10,685 nt of DNA from DATLAN01 sp035527455 (GCA_035527455.1 DATLAN010000298.1:1-10685); one strand, 5' to 3'; counted from the first letter of the stretch, positions 1-7,309 are shown. Made by a program: numbers and translations. The notes: generated by a model from the letters alone, not told the origin.

Positions 1-172
1 GTCGATCGCAAGAGGGCCTCGGAGGGCGAGTGTGGGACTTGCTGGTCATGGGTGACTCCAAACAAAACGCCCCGCCGCCGCGCCGGCTGTCAGGCGGACG
101 GGGCGGCGTTCGGTTCGCACTCCCACGTGATTGTGCCGTATTCCTGGGTTACATATTTTTCGAGTAGGGCCT
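1..172. other. Left edge of window, no recognisable gene
   Basis: No protein I recognise is encoded here. On the + strand, frame 1 is open from the window edge to a TGA at 172-174. Its translation is Arg/Ser/Gly-rich, does not resemble the C-terminus of a group II intron maturase, and is most simply read as an accident of GC-rich sequence. The stop lies at the start of the intron domain V described separately, so this stretch may be the tail of intron domain IV or of flanking DNA. I cannot tell which because the sequence to the left is missing. It also contains the GC-rich hairpin at 68-105. Confidence 0.4.
59..105 (-). terminator. Putative Rho-independent terminator downstream of the BamA-type gene
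   Basis: The arms CGCCCCG (68-74) and CGGGGCG (99-105) form a 7-bp GC-only stem around a 24-base GC-rich loop that can fold further. Read on the - strand, the stem is followed directly by a T-rich run (TTTTGTTTGG, 67 down to 58). It lies about 220 bases beyond the BamA-type stop codon, with the intron remnant between them. The T-run is interrupted and the loop is long, so this is a moderate call. Confidence 0.4.
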
Positions 173-249
173 GATCCGTATGCGGGAAAACCGCACGTAC
201 GGTTCGGAGGGAGGGGCGGCCGAAACCAATCGGCCGTCCCTACCCCTAT
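173..249 (+). mobile_element. Group II intron 3' end (domains V and VI), probable remnant
   Basis: Positions 173-205 fold as a group II intron domain V. The lower helix pairs GATCCGTA (173-180) with TACGGTTC (198-205). A two-base CG bulge sits at 196-197. The upper helix pairs TGCGG (181-185) with CCGCA (191-195) under a GAAAA loop. Positions 210-246 form domain VI, with an 11-bp stem (212-222 with 230-240, one G.U pair) capped by AACCAA. An unpaired A at 242 lies 8 bases before the predicted intron end at 249 (..TAT), which is the expected position for the branch-point adenosine. Two features differ from the usual bacterial domain V. The catalytic triad AGC reads ATC (174-176), giving a U.U mismatch, and the tetraloop is one A longer. 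No reverse transcriptase/maturase is visible, but the left side is cut by the window. I read it as a degraded intron or a 3' fragment; a lineage variant with a diverged triad is the alternative. Confidence 0.75.
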
Positions 250-321
250 CATTGGCCTGGAGAAAGGCGGCGGCAACACAAGGGCTCTGCGCCTGAATGC
301 GATCGTGTTTCTGCAGAATCC

Positions 322-3288
322 CTAGTGATTGAACCCCACGAAGAAACTGAAGACTTCGCGCCGGTCGCCGGGCTCGCTGGAGACCGGGAACGCGAAATCC
401 AGCGCGATCGGCGCCGGGCCCATGGCGGGAATCATGATCCGCAGGCCGAAACCCGGCGCCACGCGGTAGTCCTGGTCCCACTGGTCGATCGTCGGGACCA
501 CCGTGCCCGCGTCGCAGAAAACGACCGCCCGCAACATGTCGTCGGCCGTGATCGGGAACATGTACTGGGCCGAGGCCAACAACTGGAACTCGCCGCCGAC
601 CAGCACGCCGGTGGCCGCGTCGCGCGGCGAAGCGCCCCGGTAGTCGAAGCCGCGGATCGTCGAGAAGCCGCCGGCGTAGTAGTGCTCGTAGATCGGCGTG
701 TCGCTGCCGGTGATTCCCACCCGGGCGGAAAGGCTCAGCACGTGGCGTCCCGACTCGTCGGGCCGCTGGTGGATCAGAAAATAGCGGCTCAGATCGAGTT
801 CGGCGCGGGGATAAGCGAACGTGCCGATCACCTGCTCGAACGAGGCCTGGAACAGATGGCCCTCGGTGGCCAGGAAGGCACTGTCGCGAGTATCGTGGGT
901 AAGCTGGGCGCGGAATCCGTACAACGCGTTGTCGCCCACCACTTCGTTCAACTCCGGCAGCGTGGTGACGACCGGATCGTGGATGTTGATCTTCGCGCCG
1001 CGGAAGGCGAACGAGCCGGACAGATCGGGCGTGAACTGATAGCCCAGACTGACGCGGCCGCCGAGTTGCTCTTCGTCCCACTCGCGGTAGCGGCGGTCGT
1101 AGAAGTAGCCGCTGACGCCGAGGCCCACCTGCGTGTGCATGAAATAGGGGTCCTGCCAGGTGAACATGTAGCGTTGGACCAGCGTGCCGGGCACGGCCTC
1201 CAGGCGGAGACGCTGCCCGGCGCCGCGGAAGGCCGTGGCGTTGCGGATGTCTTCCCAGGAGTTGGGCCACCGGGCCCAGTTGAAGTTCTGCTCGTCGATC
1301 ACCAGCGAACCGACCAGGCCGGCGTCGGAGTTGACTCCCACGCCGAACATCAACCGGCCGGTCTGCGTTTCGTGGGCGATCACGTCGAACGGCAGCGGGA
1401 CGGTCGGCTCCATGTCGCCGGTGGCCGGGCCTCCGAAGAACGGCGAGTTCTCGCTGAAGATCCCCTCGCGGTCCGGCAGCGGGGTGGGCACGGCGCCCAC
1501 GCGATACACCGGCGCGTCGAGCCCACCGTCGGCCGGGTTCCCATACGCCGGGTTCCCATACGCCGGGTTCGGCGCCATCGTGACGGGTTGATCGGAGGTC
1601 CCGGGCATCCGCGGTCGAAAATCGGGCACCGACCATCCGCCGTCCGAATCGAAACCGTCCTGGAAACGCACGGTCATCTCCGAACGCATCGGCGCCGACC
1701 CGTTCGGACCCGAACTCTGACGGGGAAAGTAAGCCGACGGCGGGACGGGTGGAGCCGACGGGGCGGGCAGAACGCGAGGAACTTGTGGACCGGGTGAAGC
1801 CGGCGGAGGCGTATTGGCGGGAACCCTTTCGCACGGAAGGTACAGATCGATCCGCTCGTCTCCCGCCCGCGAATCGGCCGACGCGGCGTATTGCCAGCCG
1901 CCGGTCGGGATCACGTCGGGACTCTGGCCGCGGAAGTCCGGGCCGTGTTGCGGAGGCCGGGCCATCTGGGTCTCCATCTCCTCGGGATCGGGCGGGCTGA
2001 AGACGATCTTCGGCGCGGTGCCGGCCTGAGGGTTGATCTCGAACAGCCCCGAACGCCGCAGCCGCCGTTCGCTCTCGCGAATCTTGCGAATATCGACGAT
2101 CTCGCCCGGCTTCATCGAAAGGCGATCCAGCACGGTAGCGACCTGCGTGTGCGGATACTCGCCCTTGATCACCACGTTGATCTTTCCCACGCGGTAACGG
2201 TTTCCTTCGGCGATATTGTAGACGATGGCCAATTCGCCCGGTTCCTCGAAGAAGCGGATGTCGGCCTTCACGTCGGCGAAGATGTAGCCGACCGAGCCAT
2301 ATTTTTCCGAGATCATGGCCACGTCGCCGTTCATCTTCGCCTGGTTGAAATCGTGGTTGGCCCGGAGCTTCAAGTCGGCGGCCAACTGCTCGGTGGAGAA
2401 CTTCCCGTTGCCGATGAACGAGACCTCGCGGACCTTGGAGCGCGGCCCTTCGTCGATCACGAAGGTCAGCGTGGCCCAGGTCCCGCTGTCGTTGAACTCG
2501 AGTTCGTGGCCCACCCGGGCGCTGAAGTAGCCCAGTCCCCGATAGTAGGCGATCAGCCGCTTCTCGTCCTCTTCGATCTGTTTCTTGTCGACCTCGCCTT
2601 TGAAGAGGTAAAGCGTCGGCGGTTTCGATTGGATTTGCGTCCGCAGCCGGGCGTCGCTGGCGATCGCGTTGCCGACGAAGCCGGTCCAAAGGATCTTCTG
2701 CTTCTGTCCCTCGTTGATCAGGAAGATGGCGTTGCGGTCTCCCGTCTCGTCGCCTTCCTGGATGGTTACCCGGGCGGAACTGAAACCCTTGCTGTGGTAG
2801 TAGTCCTCGATCTTCCGCCGGGCCTCCTCGACGGCGAAGGGGTCCAGGGAATCCCCCTCCTTCAGACCGATCTTGTCACTGATTTCCTTGGTCAGCACCG
2901 AGGTCTTGATTTTCTGATTGCCGACGTAGCGGATCGACAGCAAGGTGGGACGCTCGATCACGCGAAAGACGACCACGCGGCCGCCGGGCACCTGCTGCGA
3001 GAAGGTCTCCACGTTGACGAACATCCGCGTGCGATTCAGCCGGCGAACGTCTTCGACCACCATGTCGGCGTCGAACGGCCGGTCGGCGCGGGTGCGGATC
3101 TTCGGCAGGATCTTCGCCGTGGGGATGGTCCGATTGCCCTCCACACGGACTTCGACCACCTTTTCCTGGACCGGCCACGCAGGGACCCCCTGGCCGAACA
3201 GCGCCGCACTGCCGTAGATGCCCACCCCCAGCAACATGGCCAGCCACAGATGATTGAGGATTCTCGGAACGATTCGGGGCATGGCCAT
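322..3288 (-). CDS. bamA: Omp85/BamA-type outer-membrane protein assembly factor
   Basis: This protein inserts beta-barrel proteins into the outer membrane. Numbered from the ATG at 3288 (988 aa), it has a hydrophobic signal segment at about 14-32, then five POTRA-like modules at about 41-114, 115-193, 196-281, 285-362 and 365-431. Most modules start with a V..V..xGN/G pattern and end in IxEG-type turns. An unusual Pro/Gly/Ser-rich linker follows (432-641), then a beta-barrel (642-988). The barrel carries the Omp85 loop-6 signature IRGF (878-881) and ends in the aromatic-rich strand FSFFVGFNH. An in-frame ATG at 3369 would add 27 residues that spoil the signal peptide, and ATG 3303 is a further option. 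I prefer 3288 because GGAAAGG lies 6 bases upstream. The family is certain; equivalence to housekeeping BamA rather than a paralogue is likely but unproven. No skp or bamD homologue is adjacent in the window. Confidence 0.9.
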   Translation of the reverse strand: MAMPRIVPRILNHLWLAMLLGVGIYGSAALFGQGVPAWPVQEKVVEVRVEGNRTIPTAKILPKIRTRADRPFDADMVVEDVRRLNRTRMFVNVETFSQQVPGGRVVVFRVIERPTLLSIRYVGNQKIKTSVLTKEISDKIGLKEGDSLDPFAVEEARRKIEDYYHSKGFSSARVTIQEGDETGDRNAIFLINEGQKQKILWTGFVGNAIASDARLRTQIQSKPPTLYLFKGEVDKKQIEEDEKRLIAYYRGLGYFSARVGHELEFNDSGTWATLTFVIDEGPRSKVREVSFIGNGKFSTEQLAADLKLRANHDFNQAKMNGDVAMISEKYGSVGYIFADVKADIRFFEEPGELAIVYNIAEGNRYRVGKINVVIKGEYPHTQVATVLDRLSMKPGEIVDIRKIRESERRLRRSGLFEINPQAGTAPKIVFSPPDPEEMETQMARPPQHGPDFRGQSPDVIPTGGWQYAASADSRAGDERIDLYLPCERVPANTPPPASPGPQVPRVLPAPSAPPVPPSAYFPRQSSGPNGSAPMRSEMTVRFQDGFDSDGGWSVPDFRPRMPGTSDQPVTMAPNPAYGNPAYGNPADGGLDAPVYRVGAVPTPLPDREGIFSENSPFFGGPATGDMEPTVPLPFDVIAHETQTGRLMFGVGVNSDAGLVGSLVIDEQNFNWARWPNSWEDIRNATAFRGAGQRLRLEAVPGTLVQRYMFTWQDPYFMHTQVGLGVSGYFYDRRYREWDEEQLGGRVSLGYQFTPDLSGSFAFRGAKINIHDPVVTTLPELNEVVGDNALYGFRAQLTHDTRDSAFLATEGHLFQASFEQVIGTFAYPRAELDLSRYFLIHQRPDESGRHVLSLSARVGITGSDTPIYEHYYAGGFSTIRGFDYRGASPRDAATGVLVGGEFQLLASAQYMFPITADDMLRAVVFCDAGTVVPTIDQWDQDYRVAPGFGLRIMIPAMGPAPIALDFAFPVSSEPGDRREVFSFFVGFNH
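1531..1570 (-). repeat. 15-bp tandem repeat inside the BamA-type linker
   Basis: A 15-bp unit (cgccgggttcccata on the + strand) is present about 2.7 times: 1531-1545, 1546-1560 and a diverged partial copy to 1570. It encodes NPAYG repeated in frame (NPAYGNPAYGNPADG) in the disordered linker between the POTRA region and the barrel. The size is a multiple of three, so copy-number changes keep the reading frame. Confidence 0.8.
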
Positions 3289-3525
3289 CGCGGCCCTTTC
3301 CATCTCGGGAGGGAAGACGCTGGGAGAGAAGCGCGCAGAGTAGTCCGAAAAGGTCGCGTAGAAATACATGAACTGCCCGATCCGGACAAGGGGAGTTCCC
3401 TATGAAAGTAGGCCGTCTGCGTGAAGAAGGGCAGGATAGCGAATCTAGGCAGGAAGTCCCCCCAGGCGATCCCCAAACCAACCGGAAGACCCCTGGACAG
3501 GGTTGCCCCCCGGTTGGGCGTGTCT

Positions 3526-3608
3526 AGGGTTCGGGGTTCAGGGTTCAGGGTTCAGCACTCTCGCACAGACGTCAGTGCGTAAATCCTGAACCCTGAACCC
3601 GGAACCCT
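3526..3608. repeat. Inverted repeat built of GGGTTCA heptamers
   Basis: The left arm (3526-3549) and right arm (3585-3608) are reverse complements over 24 bases with one mismatch. Both consist of repeated GGGTTCA/TGAACCC units; the left side continues for one more unit to 3555. The 35-base interior has a small inner stem, GCACT (3555-3559) with AGTGC (3574-3578). The element fills the 278-base gap between the MutS-like gene and the BamA-type gene, both on the - strand. It could fold in RNA and end or attenuate transcription, but there is no T-run. It resembles a dispersed intergenic palindrome (REP/MITE-like) more than a classical terminator. Dispersal elsewhere cannot be seen from one window. 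Confidence 0.75.
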
Positions 3609-3647
3609 CCCCTGCTTGCAGCTCCGCCGTGCCGGGAACAGTCCAGA

Positions 3648-5534
3648 TCAGACCCCTTCCCCGTCTCCCGCCAGCCCGACCATATCCAAGAGCTTCAGGG
3701 CGTTGGTCGTGGTGGCGATTCCGGGGCGGAGCTTGTAGTCGAACGTCATCCGCCGCCGGCCCGACTCGTTGTGGATCGTCTCGCGAAAATGCACGCTCCG
3801 GCAGGGCTCGGCCAACGCGGGGCTGGCGGCCAGTTCCAGGTCGTGGGTGGAGACGGCCCCGATCGCGCCTTGGGATAAAAGATGGCTCAACACCCGGCGA
3901 ACCGCGATCTGACGCTCGGCCGTGTTGGTGCCCTGGAGGATCTCGTCGAGCAGATAGAGTACGACGTGATCGGCGCGAGTGGAATACTCCCTGGCGGAGT
4001 CGACGACCCGCTTGAGTTGCTTCAGTTCGGCCAGGAAGAACGACACGCCGTCTTCCAGGGAGTCGTCGACCCGCATGCTCGTAACCAGCCGAAGCGGCGG
4101 CATTCGCAGCGCCGCGGCACAGACCGCAGCGCCCGCCTGGGCCAACACCACGTTTGTCCCCAACGACCTCAACAGCGTGCTCTTGCCCGACATGTTCGAG
4201 CCGGTCACCAGCAGAAACGTGCCCGGCGGGCCGACCGTCACATCGTTGGTCACGCGGACTCGCGGCGACAAGAGCGGATGCCCCACCTCGCCGGCTTCGA
4301 GCACGGCTTCGGCCCCCTCGTCGACCACGGGAAAGGTCCAAGCCGGGTTGTCGTGCGACAGCGAGGCCAACGAGGCCAGCGCCTCCCATTGTCCGAGGGC
4401 CTCGAACCAACGGCGAGCGAGCGTTCCCGAACGGCGCTGCCAACGCTCCAGCAAAGCCAGCACGTGGAAATCCCACAGGGCCAGGTATTGCACCAGCGAG
4501 TAGACCATCGGAGAGAACCGAAAGTTGGCCAGGTCCATGATCCGTCCCAAGCGGCTCAGTTCGCGGTGGGCCGATCGGGTCGGAGAAGAAATCTCCCCTC
4601 GGATCCGCGAGAGTTCCGCCGAGGTCGCCGGCCAGTCGGAGATCCGCGCAAACAGCTCGCCGTATTGCCGCATGTCGCCGTGCCGGGACGAAATCCGGCC
4701 GAAGATGGGGTGCACTTCTCGGGAAAGGATGACGCTGATCCACAGGTTCACCCCCACCACGACCAACCAGAGCGATTGCGGTACGACGCCCGCGATCCCC
4801 AACGCCAACAACACGAACAACGACGCCGGCAGGACGCGGGCGGCCCATAGCAGCCATCGCCGATGGGCAAGCCACGGTTCCCCCTCGGCCCAGCGGAGGA
4901 AGGCCTCGGGTTCGTGTCTGCCGTCGGCCAATCCCAGGGCGCCCAGGTGCAACTCCTGCCGCAAATCGAGTTGCCCGGCCAACTCGGCGACCGCCTGTTG
5001 CCGCCTAATGATCTCGGCGGGGTCGGCCGGATGCAGGAGCCAGTCGCCGAGCGTCGCGATTCCGGCGGGCGTACCGGCCGTGCAGGTCAACTGGAACAGC
5101 GACGCGTGGCCAAAAAGGTCCAAGTCTTCGGCAAACGTCGCCTCGCCCTCGGGCACTTCAACGCCCGTCAACGGGATCTCTCGCCACCGCCGCTCCAGAC
5201 GAGCCGACCCTTGCTCGTTGATTGAGCACAATTGCTCGTAGCGCGCCGCTTCGGCGAGCACCCGACGGTGAAGCCAAACCAGAGAGACGAATTCCGCCAG
5301 CAGCAGGCCGACGGCGGTCAGCAAGAGGGCGTCTGCACCTTCGCTGATGTAACTCATCACCAGGCACCCGACGGCGCTGAGAAACGTGGCCGCCCTGCCG
5401 TGCGAGACTCGATCGGCTCGTCGGACCAGCCGCCGCCGTCGATCGGCGAAACGCGCCGCACGATCGCGGTAGATGGTGGCGACTTGCTCCACGCCGGCGT
5501 TGGGGTCCCGGGCGTCGTTTTCCACGCTGTCCAT
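3648..5534 (-). CDS. Membrane-anchored MutS-family ATPase
   Basis: Numbered from ATG 5534 (628 aa), the C-terminal third is a clear MutS-type ABC ATPase. It has Walker A TGSNMSGKST (444-453), a SFFLAELKQL signature-like segment (498-507), Walker B LYLLDE (526-531) followed by QGTN, and an STHDLEL switch-histidine region (562-568). The middle is helical and corresponds to the MutS core/lever. The N-terminal mismatch-binding domain with the Phe-x-Glu motif is absent. Instead there are two hydrophobic helices at about 47-63 and 68-88, and two more at about 230-249 and 253-271, so the protein is probably membrane-bound. It lacks an Smr domain, so it is not canonical MutS2. Its substrate is unknown and a role in mismatch repair should not be assumed. 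The start is chosen because ATG 5534 lies 13 bases after the upstream stop; a TTG at 5564 would overlap that gene by 17 bases. It is the last gene of the cluster. Confidence 0.85.
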   Translation of the reverse strand: MDSVENDARDPNAGVEQVATIYRDRAARFADRRRRLVRRADRVSHGRAATFLSAVGCLVMSYISEGADALLLTAVGLLLAEFVSLVWLHRRVLAEAARYEQLCSINEQGSARLERRWREIPLTGVEVPEGEATFAEDLDLFGHASLFQLTCTAGTPAGIATLGDWLLHPADPAEIIRRQQAVAELAGQLDLRQELHLGALGLADGRHEPEAFLRWAEGEPWLAHRRWLLWAARVLPASLFVLLALGIAGVVPQSLWLVVVGVNLWISVILSREVHPIFGRISSRHGDMRQYGELFARISDWPATSAELSRIRGEISSPTRSAHRELSRLGRIMDLANFRFSPMVYSLVQYLALWDFHVLALLERWQRRSGTLARRWFEALGQWEALASLASLSHDNPAWTFPVVDEGAEAVLEAGEVGHPLLSPRVRVTNDVTVGPPGTFLLVTGSNMSGKSTLLRSLGTNVVLAQAGAAVCAAALRMPPLRLVTSMRVDDSLEDGVSFFLAELKQLKRVVDSAREYSTRADHVVLYLLDEILQGTNTAERQIAVRRVLSHLLSQGAIGAVSTHDLELAASPALAEPCRSVHFRETIHNESGRRRMTFDYKLRPGIATTTNALKLLDMVGLAGDGEGV

Positions 5535-5547
5535 TCTCCGACGGCGG

Positions 5548-5961
5548 TCACCCGCCGAGGGCAAAGCGCGAGTAGAAGTAATAACCGGCCAGGCCCGCGA
5601 GGGTCAGAAACACGCCGAACCATCTGAACCAGGTGGCGATACCCGAGTTGAGGAACTGGGCCTTTTCCAGCCTCGCCTGGGATTGATCGTGTTTCTCCTT
5701 GGCGGCTTGATACGCGGACGCTCCATTCTCGCCGCCCTGATCGGAGGCGGGGGCGTGCGAGTGCGCGTGTTCATTGCCCTGACTGGCCGCCGGGTCGCGT
5801 TGGTCCAACAAGCCGTGCAACTGGGCAGCGTTCTCGCCGTGCTGGCGGGCTTCCTCCTCGCCGCGGACCGCGCTGCGGGTCAGACTCGGCCAGACGATGG
5901 AAAGCCCGACCAGGAAGACTCCCAAACCCAGCCCGATCAAGGGTAAATGATGCAACTTCAT
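5548..5961 (-). CDS. Small membrane protein with two hydrophobic helices, unknown function
   Basis: I do not recognise this 137-residue protein. A hydrophobic segment at about 6-27 (rich in L, G, V and I) can be a membrane anchor or uncleaved signal, and a second at about 112-134 precedes a short basic tail. The hydrophilic middle (about 29-108) is charged, Gln- and Ala-rich and likely helical. It includes a His cluster (NEHAHSHAP, 63-71) that could bind metal, although that is only a guess. ATG 5961 is preferred over an in-frame ATG at 6030 because the latter lies inside the upstream gene. The gene begins 28 bases after the DUF1559 stop and ends 13 bases before the MutS-like ATG. It is therefore probably co-transcribed with both and may be a membrane partner of the ATPase. 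Codon use looks like that of its neighbours. Confidence 0.75.
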   Translation of the reverse strand: MKLHHLPLIGLGLGVFLVGLSIVWPSLTRSAVRGEEEARQHGENAAQLHGLLDQRDPAASQGNEHAHSHAPASDQGGENGASAYQAAKEKHDQSQARLEKAQFLNSGIATWFRWFGVFLTLAGLAGYYFYSRFALGG

Positions 5962-5989
5962 GACGTCCGATTTGCCGCTCGAGGGCCCC

Positions 5990-7021
5990 TTATCTCCTGT
6001 AGTCCGTGACGTCCACGACCTGCTGGTCATTCGCGCTGATCAGGTAAGCCATGACGTATTCGTCCACGTCGTTGGGGAGAAAGCCGCCGTGGCCGTCGAG
6101 GAAGAAAACGTTCACGCCGCCGGGGTGTCGGCTCCGCGGCGCGGCCGAGAGGTAGTGCCACACGCCCGACACCTGCCAAACCCCGCAGGGCATCTTGTCC
6201 ATCTGGGCATCGGCCATGTCGGGACACGAATAGAGCATGTCCATGGCGTTCTTCGTGTGGTTGGGCGTTTGCGTCCAGCCCAGACTGATGTCCCACGGCG
6301 TAAAGGTACTGCTGGGAGCCCGGTAGTCGTGGTGCATGTCGAAGGCCAACGCGCTGGCGCCGGTCCACGGCAAGGCCCACGCGCCCCGCTGGTCCTCTTC
6401 GTGGGCACGCGCGCGGACCTCCGAGAGCAAGAGCGTGTGAGACAAACCGTCGATGATCTCGGTCAACTTCTTCTTCGGTCTGCCCAACGCGCCGGGATAG
6501 TGGTCCTGCAAGTCGGTGTGGAACGGGCTGACGAACGCCGCGTAGTTGCCCTTGGCGAATCGCCGGCCGGCGGTCAATCCTGCGTGGACGAAGTACTCGC
6601 CCTGCGCCCAGTCGCTCGGGCAGAGCAGTTCGGGGATCGGGGTCGCCTGCGGATCGGCTTCGAGCGACTGATCGAGCACGCTCTTGTTCTGATCGAAATG
6701 GTTGTAGAGCGATTCGTGCTCGAGTTGCGGCAGGATCAGCACGATCCAACTGAACATCTTGCCCGACCGCATCCGGATCTCCCAAATCGGGCCGGAGATG
6801 GTCGGCGACCGGTCGACCAGCCCCGAAGCCGGCAGCGAACCGACGCTCGTTTCGTAGGCCAGCACGGCCTTGCCCAACTGGCTGATCCGACTGAGGCAGC
6901 TTACCCGGCGACTCGACTCGCGTACCGACTGCACCGCGGGCAACAGCATGGCGATCAGGACGCCGATGATGGCGATCACGACTAATAACTCGACCAAAGT
7001 GAAGCCGAACCGCCTGACCAC
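5990..7021 (-). CDS. DUF1559 prepilin-like protein (type IV pilin N-terminus, H-X9-DG C-terminus)
   Basis: This belongs to the large DUF1559 family typical of Planctomycetota. From the GTG at 7021 (343 aa), the short basic leader MVRRFG precedes FTLVELLVVIAIIGVLIAML, a textbook prepilin-peptidase site with Glu at +5 and the hydrophobic helix that anchors or assembles pilins. The middle includes the family's LLCPSD segment (132-137). The C-terminus carries H299-x9-D309-G310, the H-X9-DG signature. The start is chosen from a strong AGGAG 7 bases before the GTG; ATG 7036 (five residues longer) is an alternative, and TTG 7057 would lie almost on the predicted transcription start. The protein is probably exported and processed by a prepilin peptidase. 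The function of DUF1559 proteins is not established, and paralogues are usually numerous, so the neighbours do not define its role. Confidence 0.92.
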   Translation of the reverse strand: MVRRFGFTLVELLVVIAIIGVLIAMLLPAVQSVRESSRRVSCLSRISQLGKAVLAYETSVGSLPASGLVDRSPTISGPIWEIRMRSGKMFSWIVLILPQLEHESLYNHFDQNKSVLDQSLEADPQATPIPELLCPSDWAQGEYFVHAGLTAGRRFAKGNYAAFVSPFHTDLQDHYPGALGRPKKKLTEIIDGLSHTLLLSEVRARAHEEDQRGAWALPWTGASALAFDMHHDYRAPSSTFTPWDISLGWTQTPNHTKNAMDMLYSCPDMADAQMDKMPCGVWQVSGVWHYLSAAPRSRHPGGVNVFFLDGHGGFLPNDVDEYVMAYLISANDQQVVDVTDYRR

Positions 7022-7028
7022 GCACAGA

Positions 7029-7033
7029 CTCCT
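7029..7033 (-). promoter_or_regulatory. Shine-Dalgarno AGGAG that selects the GTG start at 7021
   Basis: On the - strand AGGAG occupies 7033-7029, 7 bases before GTG 7021-7019. No comparable motif precedes ATG 7036. This supports the shorter pilin leader, although this phylum often initiates without a Shine-Dalgarno sequence. Confidence 0.6.
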
Positions 7034-7070
7034 CATGCAACTGATGCAGTACGACAAAACTCCGAGCGAA

Positions 7071-7099
7071 AGTTTACCTTAGCCTTGCCTTCACGTCAA
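7071..7099 (-). promoter_or_regulatory. Sigma70-type promoter for the DUF1559/small protein/MutS-like cluster
   Basis: On the - strand the -35 box TTGACG (7099-7094) and -10 box TAAACT (7076-7071) are separated by 17 bases. The predicted transcription start is near 7064, about 43 bases before the GTG at 7021. Confidence 0.6.
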
Positions 7100-7170
7100 T
7101 TAGTGGCCAACATGCCCCAACGAGCGGGTAACTGGCTCAGCGAATCGGGTTAGGATCGGCGCAGAAATAA

Positions 7171-7217
7171 GTGGGGCACGATTCCATCGTGCCAGGCACG
7201 TTGGAAACGTGCCCCAC
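7171..7217. repeat. Double-hairpin palindromic repeat in the divergent intergenic region
   Basis: The outer arms GTGGGGCACG (7171-7180) and CGTGCCCCAC (7208-7217) are perfect 10-bp inverted repeats. Inside, GGCACGAT/ATCGTGCC (7175-7182 with 7186-7193) and GGCACGT/ACGTGCC (7195-7201 with 7207-7213) form two adjacent perfect hairpins. The sequence can therefore switch between one long stem and two short ones. It lies between divergent promoters. I associate this type of element with dispersed intergenic repeats in planctomycete genomes (from memory, not from a search). A regulatory role is possible but unsupported. Confidence 0.75.
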
Positions 7218-7280
7218 AGTCAATATGCGACAGTTATTGATTCGCCGGTGGGAAACAAACCCCTCGAATAACGGGCACTC

Positions 7281-7309
7281 TCGACTCGCCACAAACCGCG
7301 GGCTACAAT
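7281..7309 (+). promoter_or_regulatory. Sigma70-type promoter for the ketoacyl-synthase-like gene
   Basis: The -35-like TCGACT (7281-7286) and -10 TACAAT (7304-7309) are separated by 17 bases. Transcription would start near 7316, about 53 bases before ATG 7369. This also argues against the upstream in-frame GTG at 7324. Confidence 0.55.

Noticed and set aside
131..325. A 64-codon + strand frame covering the intron domain V/VI region
   Set aside because: Its sequence (DPYAGKPHVRF...) is the translation of the domain V RNA itself, a known kind of spurious call over group II intron ends.
325..3405. Long + strand open frames of about 490 and 504 codons opposite the BamA-type gene, and an 846-codon frame on the - strand in another register
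   Set aside because: They lie in other registers of a gene with clear POTRA and barrel motifs. Their translations are Arg/Gly/Asp-rich, without domains, as expected from shadow frames in GC-rich codon usage.
3538..4875. A - strand 445-codon frame ending in translated GGGTTCA repeats
   Set aside because: It is out of register with the MutS-like ATPase, which carries Walker A/B motifs in its own frame.
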